From Thamnaconus septentrionalis (lineage: Eukaryota; Chordata; Actinopteri; Tetraodontiformes; Monacanthidae): a stretch of 64,000 nt of DNA. Under the pieces are notes generated by a model. That model worked only from the letters and a program-made list of their open reading frames with translations. It was not told where the DNA came from and did not search any database. Below, piece after piece: positions 47,393 through 58,100 of the stretch. A program made the translations under genes and the position numbers. The stretch is from the NCBI GenBank assembly GCA_009823395.1, contig CM020512.1:7948905-8012904 (forward strand), written 5' to 3'. The first letter of the stretch is position 1. Every line of letters starts with the position of its first letter.

Positions 47393-49529
47393 GCGTGTGT
47401 GTGGTGCTGGCGCGTGTGTCCCTCATCCCTGAAAGTCAGCGCTCACAACTTTTTTGGTTCTTCAGCTGCTGCAGAGACCTTCAGTACGCCGGACGAGATG
47501 ATGGTCCTCTGTGTCCACAACGGCACCAACATGCTGCCCCAAATGAATGGAGCGAGAGGAAGTTCGTCAAACGGTGCCTCAGTCGTAAAGTTAGGGCTTC
47601 ACATCAAACATAGTTTGATTGTTTGTTTGGTTGGTTGGACCTTTTTTTTCTCTCAGTGTTCCGGGTCCAATGTTTATACAAATCTTGCGAAGGGAAGGTT
47701 TTAGTTTGTCACTCGTTCAGAAGCACAATGTTAAATGCGTTCATATAATTTAATGTTAAGAAAAGAGCAGATTTGTTTAGTTGTAACATTGGGCTGAGCC
47801 CCTGTTTTAATACTGTTGATGGAATTTGCTAAATCTTTTGAAAATAAAAACACGTACAACCTTAATTTAACCTTTTGTCGAAACTCGTGTATTTCTAAAT
47901 GTGAATTAATCACACACACACACACACACACAAATGTACATACAAAAAAAAAAATCTAGCTTCATTTAAACTTAATTCTTAATCAGTTGGTAACAACAGC
48001 CTTTAATGCATGTTTTCCTCGAGTGATTTTGTGTATTATGATGAATACAATTGTTTACTTGTTAAAAAGTGTTTAAGGAAACAATCGGCTTGTGAGCTGC
48101 ATGGAAAGCCCAAGTGAAGCAGCACCACAGTCCCTTTTGGTGTATGGACACAAGCAGATAAAACAAAACCTCTTAATATTTACAGAGAGTGTAATACCAG
48201 GAACATCATGTTGAATGAGGCCATTTTCTCACAGGTGTGGCCCTTGTTGCAAACACCTGCAGATGGTTAAAAAAACAGCTTATCATTCTGGTCATAAAGT
48301 CTCCTGGCAAAGTCAGATTGTCAACAGATCCAGTGAATTTCCGCTTCAGTTAAATTCCACCTGCCTGATATCTTACTGGTTAACTCGACTTAATTTTTCA
48401 GTGACTGAACCTTACCCATGATTTACTTGATGCTGTGAATGGAGTTCCTCTGAGGATCAACCCACACTTGGATGTCCTCCTCTTGCGCCTTTTCCTGCAC
48501 GTCTTTCTGCTCCCTATAAATCCACGTGAGAAAAATAAAGAATAAGTCCCAGTGAAATTGGACTTGGGAAACAAAACAAACCAAACCAACATAAAAAAAA
48601 CAAATTGACATTTCATTGTTTGGCCAACATCTCACTTGTCTACCTTTCGTGCTCAGGCACTGTTTCCTTCTGGAATGACATCTGGTGCTTTCGTCTTGAA
48701 GGAGTCATTGTGATGGTCATACACAGACTTGAGCTGAAAGTCCAGGCTGTCTCTCAGGGGCTGATGTTCAAAGAGAAAGCAGCAGTTACAGACAGAGAGG
48801 AATATTTATTTCCTAAGGTCAAAATCTGGCTTTTTGGTTTGGTCACCTGACTCTCGCAGTGCGTGACACTCCGCAGGGTGCTGGCCAAAGTGGCTGCATC
48901 ATGGAGGCGACACCAGGGTTCCTCACTTTGGGCGATGTGGGTGGGCTGGTGGTAAATTCTTCTCTGCACAGTGGGGCAAAAATATGACTTAGATTTTGTG
49001 AAAACAAATCACACAAAAGAAAGTCAATTTGTGGATGAGTGACAGCAGGTCTCAATAACCATGATTTGGCATTTATACTGTATCAAACCAAGTCAAATCC
49101 CTCTATTGTCATTGCACGAGGTACAACAAAATTTGAGTGCAAGAAAATCTGAACAAGGTAGTAAAGATGCAGTTGTACAGTATATACACGTACGACTCTT
49201 TCTAAACTATTTAACCTGCTCATATGATTAATTAAGAAATAACTTGCTATTCTATATATAATGCTTTATAAACTAATTTAAAACTTAGTTTTAACTTGAT
49301 TAGTCTAGCTTCAGCAGAAGACTAAATGCTTTCCTTTAACTGTAACATTTTGAACATCCCAAACAAACAACAGTTTAAGATACGCCACGTTTGATGCCTC
49401 GCCCTGGGTACATTTCTTGATTGACGAATTTCTTGTTCAAAGTGTGACACTCACCGGAAGCGGCCGGAACCCGCTGAGAGTGAAGCCGTTTTCAAACTTC
49501 GGGGAGGGATAAGGATCCCGTTTAGACAT
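46123..49529 (-). CDS. cfap276: Cilia- and flagella-associated protein 276 (C1orf194 family)
   Basis: Small protein of ciliary doublet microtubules (a microtubule inner protein). Exon 1 is 49529-49455 (MSKRDPYPSPKFENG...FRPLP). Exons 2-4 in the intact copy are 46662-46546, 46459-46344 and 46213-46123. Together they give 399 nt, 132 aa, ending VWVDPQRNSIHSIK. The motif RRIYHQPTHIAQSEEPWCRL in exon 2 is the family hallmark. Exons 2-4 occur twice because of the tandem duplication, and exon 1 occurs once, upstream of both sets. The nearer set (48423-48963) has a frameshift in exon 3, so either the gene skips it or the duplication is an assembly artefact. The gene lies head-to-head with elapor1, as the two genes do in human, which supports both names. 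An RFX X-box sits just upstream. Confidence 0.82.
47223..47613 (+). pseudogene. Duplicate of the last two smc5 exons, frameshifted
   Basis: Counterparts of smc5 exons 23 (47223-47318) and 24 (47466-47613). Exon 23 has lost one G at its start (aaggaatgg against aagggaatgg), reads gcgccacgcc for gcgcacggcc, and gains an A in ggaaaaagac. Exon 24 reads cagagacc for cagaacc, gains a G in gccggacgag and loses a C in ctgccccaaa. Neither exon can continue the smc5 frame. The upstream smc5 exons are not repeated, so this is a tail fragment only. Confidence 0.85.
48423..48963 (-). pseudogene. Duplicate of cfap276 exons 2-4, frameshifted
   Basis: Exons 48963-48847, 48760-48644 and 48513-48423. Exon 3 is 117 nt instead of 116: an extra T near 48691 (ggtgctttcgtc against ggtgcttcgtc) shifts the frame and stops it early. 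The other two exons match the intact copy. This set is closer to exon 1, so a transcript from the cfap276 promoter would reach it first if the duplication is real. Confidence 0.8.
49075..49145. mobile_element. Probable LINE 3'-tail relic
   Basis: The phrase tattgtcattgcacgagg followed by tacaacaaaatttgagtgc resembles the 3' end shared by many fish non-LTR elements. It is in cfap276 intron 1 and too short to assign to a family. Confidence 0.4.
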
Positions 49530-49604
49530 ATTAAATGGGCAGAGGAGGACGTGTTGTGTTTTTTTTTTTTGTTATCGAGAGCACAACCTTTGTTAACCTT
49601 TGTC

Positions 49605-49617
49605 GTTTCCAAGCAAC
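49605..49617. promoter_or_regulatory. cfap276: RFX X-box upstream of cfap276
   Basis: GTTTCC-A-AGCAAC matches the RFX consensus (GTNRCC, 1-3 nt, RGYAAC) with one mismatch in the left half-site and a perfect right half-site. It lies about 76 bp upstream of the cfap276 start codon. RFX2/3 drive motile-cilium genes through such sites, in keeping with a ciliary product. Confidence 0.55.
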
Positions 49618-50286
49618 AACAAACTTCCGGCGGACTCCGATGAAAGTCGATACAATACATGCAATACATGTCCGATTATTTCATGATTTGAGACGCTTTT
49701 TTTTTTTTTTTTTTTTTAATCGAATAGGATTTTCAGACATATTTTAACATTTGTAATGTGAAAACGAGCAGCATTTTGTTAAGTTGTATGTGGCCGACGG
49801 ATGGATTATGTCGCCATCTAGTGGGCTGATAGAGCACAAGAAGATAACCGTAAAATATCGAATGATGACATCGCCGATATCTGTAAAAATAGTTATATAA
49901 ATAATATGAATCATTAAATAAAATACTTGAACGGATGTTCCGTACTACCTGCTGGTTTAAAGAGTACATTTGTCACATTTCAACTAAACTGTTAAAGGAG
50001 CTGATTTTTTCTTTTTAGATTTTATTTTTAACCACGTATTCAATTGACTGACACAAACGATGACTCAGTGAGCTGGTGAGACACACGTCATCCTTCCGCG
50101 CAACAACAGGTGACCGAGAGTAGAAACAGGCGCATGACTGACCTCGACAACGAACCAGGTCAACAAGGTGCGGTTGCATCGAAGCCGCGCCCACCGCACG
50201 GGTCAAACCCTCGTCACTTGTCCTCCTCCACCTGCGCCTCCGCCTCTCCTCAGCCTGCATCACTTGAGTCCCGACGGGCGGAGACG
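49618..50286. other. Bidirectional promoter region between cfap276 and elapor1
   Basis: The two genes diverge from this stretch. Its left part is AT-rich with a T-tract (about 49699-49717); the right 200 bp is GC-richer and should hold the elapor1 leader. An in-frame ATG at 50134 could extend elapor1 by 51 codons but would bury the signal peptide. Confidence 0.5.
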
Positions 50287-51927
50287 ATGGCGCGAGGTCC
50301 GATACACCTGCAGCAAGCGGTGCTGTTGCTGCTGCTGCTGCCGCCGTGGCAGCTGCTTCTTGCTGGAACCTCCGCGGACCTGCCCCTGTGCAAAGAGGTG
50401 AGCAGAAAGTTCTGGCGGTGAACAGCTGCGTCAATATAATTGCTGTAAAAAGAAGTTTAGTCCAAACCATTTCATTCCAAAGCATTTTTGAAGTTTATTC
50501 TTACAAATATATTGTGGAATAATAGAGTTGTCTACGTTTTTAAACCAAAACCAAAAGTAGGATTTTTAAAAAAAATAAAATAAATTAAATTAAATTAAAT
50601 TAAATTTAATTAAATTTAATTTGCTATTGGGACATTTTAAACTGAGAGATCAAAACATCTCCGCCAAGGTACACAAGTTTTATTATCTGTACCTTTATGG
50701 GCACTGCACGGCAGTACAACAAAGCTACTCTGTGGACATACATAAATACACATACATAATACATGTGTCTGACTGAAGTGTTCTAACTGCTGTTTCCAAT
50801 CCCGCTTCGCTGAGGGACTCATGCGTGAAATGCAGCCTTGGAAAAGTGAGCAAACCTCGTTGGTTTGATTGTTATCTGTACTTCATGGACGTGAACACGT
50901 CCAAATTACTTCACATTGTCCTGTCCACCTGTTGTTATCCCTGTATATACTTGTAGCTTCCATATGCTCCACTGTCTGCTGCAATGCCCTTCCCCTTTTG
51001 TGTTTATCCTTGATTTGCATAATGGTGTACTGTCGATAAATGGCTAAACAATCCTTATTTTACGAACATCTGCTATACAGCAGAGTGTAAAAACTGATCA
51101 ATCGAGGAAGTGGAGGACAAGGAAAAGTTGCGGCTCATTTGGCGCATAGGAGGGGTCGGACAGATGACACAGAGTTTTCAGCCAGTGCCGGGTATTGTTT
51201 CCACACCAGCGGACCATCATGTCCCCGTCGCCTTGGTTCCCTCATGTTTGTTTAAAGTCATTTGGGCCCAAAGCAAATCCTCTCATCTGATGCATTTTAA
51301 CATCAGACGCTCCCATCTTGCGCCCACGTCTCAACCTGATACCCTCGGCGCAATCAGAAAACAACCAGGCAAAGTGGGCCTTGTGTTGCCCTGCTGCTGT
51401 TAACCATTAATCCCACCAGGCTGTGTGTGCGGCCTCGGAATAATCCACCCCCAGTGACTTTCCTCGGAATATTACAGCCTCTGGTTCACCGATAATGCCG
51501 CGGTTTTGCGACGAACCGCTTTCAGGGGATGAGATCAACGAGATAATTTCAACCTCTCTTAGCCTCACATTACTTGTAGTGTAGTTGCAGGTGTTGCTGC
51601 TGTAACGGCCCACAAAAGACAGTTAGGCCTAACAGCACCTGTGCTCCCAAAATCTCCCGTAACAACACTGAAATTGCATATTTACAAAAGGCCTGGGCCG
51701 ACCAGAAGTTCTCCCCCTGCGGTTAAGTCAATAAAACCTGTGAGGGAGTCGCAGCACATCCTTGATGAGTGAGATTAGCCTAGCGGGTGACGGCTTCCTG
51801 GGCAAATATTTAGTGGCAACTTTTATTTGGGAAAGAGGTTCGGCCGGTTCTGGTGCCAGAGGTTTGTGCGGTCGTCTCCTCCTTCATCCTCACTGAAATG
51901 TGTTCTGTATTCCTCTGCTCTGCACAC

Positions 51928-52000
<73 letters not shown>

Positions 52001-55000
52001 AAAATGTGCCTTCCTTATCTGTAGCTGTGTGAAGCTCACACCTGTGTTGTGTGTCCTCCCTCTGCAGTCGGATTATCACTTTGAGTACACAGAGTGCGAC
52101 GTGCTCGGCTCCCGCTGGAGGGTGGCGGTCCCCAACAAGGCGGATATCTGCACAGGCCTCCCTGATCCCGTCGCGGGCACCAGCTGCAGTAGGTTCTGCT
52201 CTTTTCCGCGCACATCCTCATCCCTCGCCGCCAGACGGTTGCGGGATTGTGAGAATTTTCAAAGCCGCGGAAAACTTTCTGTGGGAATTACTGGGTTCTG
52301 AAAACACACCTTGCGGAAAAGTGAAGGGAGGAGCAGATTTGGTGCAGATTCAGGTGAATTCCTGCTGTGCACCAGGGGTTCCTCAGTCGCAGACAGACAA
52401 CACGTTGCTTCCTGTTGGCCTGGAATCTGTGGTGTCTATGCACTGGCTTGCTAGCTGAAAAGATATGTTGAATGTAGACTCACTAAAGTTTAATTGACAG
52501 AGTGTTCAAGCCTGTTATGGCCAGTGTAGGGGCCCTGCAGGGTTAGGGCTGAAATGAGGTCACCATATTCCAACTCCTGATACTGACATTCACAGAAATA
52601 GTTTGTTTTTCACATTTATTGTTCCAAAAACACAGTCATGGCCCAAACTATTGACAAAAAAAAAGCAGTGAATGACTGAAAAACACAGAAAACAACAAAT
52701 AAATGTATTACAGCAGAGGCCGGACTCACTTCTCTGACTCACCACCTCACCTACTTCACCAGTGCCTGTTTCACTTGTGTCCTTCCCTCTCTCCCTTCTC
52801 CTCCCTCAGCCTTCTCCTGTCGTGAGGGTGAGTTCCTGGACATGCAGTCGCAGCAGTGCCAGAAATGCGCCGTGGGCACCTACTCCCTGGGCACCGGCAT
52901 AGCCTTCGACGAGTGGGATGCTCTGCCCACGGGTTTCATCACCCACGGGGTGAACGGCAACGGGGAGGACACGGCCACCGACTGCTCCAAGTCAGTTTAC
53001 ACACAGCCTGTGCTCCACCCGTATGGCTCCGCCTCCCTGACACCTGTCCTTTGCCGCTGCTGCTGCTCCTCCCTCCTTTCAGCTCGACCTGGACCCCCAA
53101 AGGCGATCACGTCGCCTCCAACACGGACGAGTGCACGGCGACGCTGTCCTACGCCGTCAGCCTGAAGAAACCCGGGACGGTGACCTTTGAGTATTTCTAC
53201 CCGGACAACAGCATTTACTTTGAGTTCTTTGTGAGTATCGCTCGTCTACACTGCGCGGATTCCTCCTGGGACCAGACCCTGACGTCTTTTTCTTTGTTTG
53301 CAGGTTCAGAACGACCAGTGTCAGTCCACAGAGTCGGAGAACCGCTGGATGAAGATCACCGACAGCAGCTGGAGGAGATACGGGGTTGGTCTCCTTCGCA
53401 CCTTGCCTAAGATTGGAGGTAACGACCTTGCCCTTAATTTTCAATTCTCTCACTTCTGCGCACGTTTGACCGGCGCAGCTGCAGCTGAGCAGCGGCAACA
53501 ACGTGCTGTACTGGAGGACGACGGTCTACGCGTTGCGGGGGGACGCCGTCAAACCCGTCATGCTTAGAAACATCGCCGTCTCAGGTACGCGGCAACTTCT
53601 TGGGGACCCTCAGGGACCCTCTGAACAATGACAACAATACAAAAAGTCAAAATAAACAGAAAATTTAAAAAACTGTCAAGAAAACTACAAAAGAAACAAC
53701 CATGTTTCTCATGTTGCAAAGGCCTCAAATATATTCATAATTTTAAGGCTAAATTGAATATATGATATCAGAAAAATAAAAAGCTATAATAGATGGATAG
53801 ATGTATAGATACAGCAGACACAACCATACCTATTTTACTATAATAGATGGACAGATACTGTATATAGATACAACAGAGACAGCCATACTAATCAGTAATA
53901 AAAAAAAATAAAAAGGAATACAATTAAAAAGGAAAACGAGAAAGAAATATATAGAAAGCTATAACCGGTATAGTTATGTCTCCATGTATACAAGCTAAAG
54001 ATGTTTTGTTTTCCGTCCAGGTGTGTCGTACACGTCCGAGTGTTTCCACTGTAAGCCGGGCACGTACAGCGCCAAGGCCGGTTCGGCCCACTGCAAACCC
54101 TGCCCTGCTCAGACCTACTCCAACAAGGGCGCCACCGTTTGCCAACAGTGCGACTCGGACAAATACTCAAGTACGCACGGCGCTCGATTTGCATCATCGC
54201 TGCAGGCACGCGGAGAGCTTGTGTGGGGAAACGTGGAGTGAAATCGAACTCGAGGCGAGATGTGTGTGTTCTTTGCTGTTTTCCAGCGGCCGGCTCGGCT
54301 TCTTGCAAACCGCGACCCCCCTGCACACAGAGCGACTACTTCTACACCCACACTCCCTGCGACTCTCAGGGCCAGGTAGCATCGCACAGACCCCGCCGTG
54401 ATGTTTTATGCAGGCGGGTGGGGTTCAGCCGAGATGGAGAAAAACCATCTGCTGCATCTATTCCTGCCTGAATATTGATCGCTGGGAGGACTGCGTGGCC
54501 GCCAGCTTCGTTTACATGTTTGTGACTCGTTGCAGACTCGGCTCATGTACAAGTGGATCGAGCCCAAGATCTGCAGCGAGACAGCGAAGGGGGCGGCGAC
54601 GCTGCCGGCGTCGGGGGCCAAGCAGGACTGCCCGCCGTGCAACCCGGGCTTCTTTGTCACCAACTCATCCACCTGCGAGCCCTGCCAGAGGGGTTTCTCC
54701 TCCAACGGAACAGGTGCACGAGTCGGACAGAACCACCAGACTCCGCAGCTCCCGCGTTAACATTCATGCAATGCAATGCAAATGTGTTGTTGTCCTGCTG
54801 CTCACACCGAACAGCTGCGTCAAGCCGACCAAATAAAAATGTGCATGCAGGAATAAGCACAATTACTTATGTACTGTGTATATATACGTATATATATTTC
54901 TGCTACTTGTTCTTTCTATATTTTACAATCCCAGCAGATTCAATGTGCAATGTCCCCTTACAGGACTAATAATGGTTTCTTCTTCCTCTTCTTGTTCTTC

Positions 55001-55084
55001 TTGTTTTTATTCTTCTTGTTCTTTTTCTTGTTCATCTGGTTCTTTTTCTTCTTGTTCTTTTTCTTGTTCTTGTTCTTGTTCTCC

Positions 55085-55130
<46 letters not shown>

Positions 55131-58100
55131 GGTTCTTCTTCTTCTTCTTCTTCTTCTTCTTCTTCTTCTTCTTCTTCTTCTTCTTCACTTGTCCCTTTTC
55201 CACGCATTACTCCAGTTTGCACCAAGTGCCCCGTCGGCACGGAACCAGTGTTGGCTTTGGAATACAAGTGGTGGAACACGATGCCGAATAACATGAAGAG
55301 CTCCATCGTCCATCGGCAGTTCAGCGAGTCGGAGAAGAGCACAGGTGAGACACGGGGAGATAAGCAGTCAGTTGGAGATAAACAAGGGATGCAGGAAAAA
55401 AAAACAAACACCTGTGTATTTCATACAACTTAGGCCCTCGTTTTTGTTTCCTTTTTGCATAATTGGTTCTGGCAGCGTGGGAGGTGGCTGGCGAGTACAT
55501 CTACACCACCCCAGGGGACCAGGACACTGACTACCTGATGCTCACGCTCAACGTGGACGGATACAGGTGAAGTCCATCATTTCCCATCATGTATTTCCAC
55601 TCACGCACACACATCGTATTAAAAAAAACAACCAAAAATCTGAATGAAATGGCATCTGTTTCCACAGGCTGCCTCGGTCTGTGGCAAAAAACAACGTCAG
55701 CGGCGAATTTTCTCGCATCACCTTTGTCTTCGAGACCGTATGTTCAGCCCGCTGCAGATTTTTCTTCCTGGCGGTAAGATGGACAGAAAAAAAAACCCCA
55801 GCAGATTTCTTTTGATGTGTGCACATTTTAAAAATAAAGCAGAGCAGCCGTGTGTGGAGTTGATGCGTTTTCTCCCCCGCAGGGCTTCAACCAGTGGAAT
55901 AACGACGTGGTCGAGCTGTGGACGGGCAACAACAGCAAACAGTCGTACTCCTACCTGATTCAGAACAACGACACCAACAGCTTCACCTGGTCGTTTCAGC
56001 GGACGGAGGAACTCAGCTGGGTGAGTCCAAACCTCGTTGCCTGAAAAGACAAAATTTCCACATATTTCGCTGATTTTTTCACTGATTTTTGAGACATTTG
56101 GGCTCAAATACAAAATAAATCTCAAATAGTGTACAATTGCACTTTCACAACCCATTGTAGATTTCAATGATGCAACATATTTAGCCCTGTGTTTGCGGCC
56201 TCCTGCTAAAACAGTCAATTTTAACTTCCTGTTCTCCATCCAGCATGGCAGGAAGAGAAAAAAACAGAATAAAACTGTCAGGAATGATTAGTTTTGGGGT
56301 GCAGGACGATTGCCCTACTGTGGTGTTGTCACTAAGGTGTTTTACTCCCGCCAGGTGAGAAGGTACAGCAGCGACGTGGCAAAGATCTACTCCATCCACG
56401 TCACCAACGTGATCGGAGGCGTGGCCTCTCAGTGTCGCCGCTGCGCCCTGAGCTCTGCCCGGGGCGTCTCGGCTTGCGTTCCCTGCCCGGCGGGACACTA
56501 CATGGTGAGCGGGACGGGGGAGTGCAAGAGCTGCCGGCCAAACAGCATCGTCAGGGCCGAGGATCCCATCGGAGAGTCGGCCTGCGTGCCCTGCGGACCC
56601 AACACGCAGAGAAACGAGGTAACGTGAGGACATTTGAGAGGAGCAGATTTACAGCGAGTGAGTGGGGGTCTCTACTATGTTCTCAAGTGGGACTGTGTTA
56701 GGTCACCGCAAACTTTGATGTGTTCCAAATCGTGTAAATCTGGACCAGAAATTGTTTGTTTAGTGGAAGTAGCAGAAGTATGTGACAATGAAATGTCAAT
56801 AAATTGGCCTTGAACTTCCACTGTTTATTGATGGACTCGCCCTCCAAAAATGCCACATTGCTGATGTAGTGACATTGCGGGATCAGTGTGCAAGGTCATG
56901 TTGATTTCCGCAAGCTCTTTAACAGGCTGCTGGTGGCACAACATAATCAGGCAATGCTTGGTTTATGTGTAACAAATTTGTTATAATAATAATTGTGGGT
57001 TTTTACTAGAAGTAGTCAAACAGTCAGTGTGCTGCACTGAAGTATACCAACTCAATGGAACACAACTCTTTTTGTAGAAGATTTTCGCAAACATCTGCAC
57101 TGCTTATAGAACAGTAGGTAGAAGGGTTGAGTTGAGTTAGGGCCTCTTGTTCTTGTGATCTTGTAGACGTTTCACCTCTCATCCGAAAGGCTTCTTCAGT
57201 TCTGAAAGGGGTTGGAGAGTCCCAGGTATTTAACCACCAGGAGGTGTGGGTGGTACCCACTATTATTATGGTGTTCAACAAAAGGTGTTGATTATCAATG
57301 GGGTGTTGATTCTGCTAATAGAGTGAACCTCATGAGAGTCGTTAACCTGGTGGTTAAATACCTGGGACTCTCAAGATCACAAGACTGACTTAACTTAACC
57401 CTTCTACCGTAACATGACCTGGATGACTGAGAACCCTCACAGATATATAGACATATATCAACAGTGGCAACTTGAAAGAGGGAAACCCTTGTTTACACAG
57501 ATACTTTAAGTAGTCGAAACTACTGATTACTCCTTTAAAAAGTAATAAAATTACTTATTTAACTGCTTTGTTTCATAAGTAATCAATTACTAATTCATAA
57601 TTACTTTAGTTAAAAAAGATAAAGTAACAGCTGAGAACGTCTTGTTTCCGAACCACAAAATTGTTTGAATTAGACGAGTTGAACTCAAAATAATGTTTGT
57701 ATTTCCAGCTACAAACGCAATCGCTGTTTTTTCTTTTACTGCGTGTTTTGGTGCGTTGTCGTATGTCAATGACGTTGCTAAAAAGTAGTTTAATTACAGT
57801 AGTGGATTACTAAGCAATAGATTACTCGCCAACACTGGTAATGTGTAATGCAATGTGTAAGTAATGTGTTTTATTTCCTTTTATTTGCCTTAATTGATCA
57901 TTGCTGAAAATAAAAAAAGACCCCTCACATCATCTCCGCCCTGTGGCAGACGCCTCCTAGCTGCTTCTTGCACCTGTGATGAATGAGCTCAGTCTAAATG
58001 CCTTCACCTCCAGGACTACACAGCTTGTCACAGCAACTGCCAGCTGGAGGTGCAGACGCAGGGCGACAACGTGCTGCGCTACAACTTCTCCTCTCTGTCC

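Larger units (their letters stand above)
46745..49045. repeat. Tandem duplication, right copy (degraded by small indels)
   Basis: About 2301 nt, a direct repeat of 44433-46744 with no spacer. By eye, differences are mainly one-base insertions and deletions, many in homopolymers, plus a shorter GT run and few substitutions (for example aaagcc against aaagtt near 47588). This pattern is typical of uncorrected long-read error rather than neutral divergence, where substitutions should dominate. Confidence 0.95.

Noticed and set aside
50134..50286. In-frame upstream ATG for elapor1
   Set aside because: It would place about 50 hydrophilic residues before the signal peptide; the ATG at 50287 puts the hydrophobic stretch near the N-terminus.
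54958..55411. Long minus-strand open frames rich in Lys, Asn, Glu or Gln
   Set aside because: They are pure products of the TTC/TTG repeat tract in an elapor1 intron and have no start context or splice partners.
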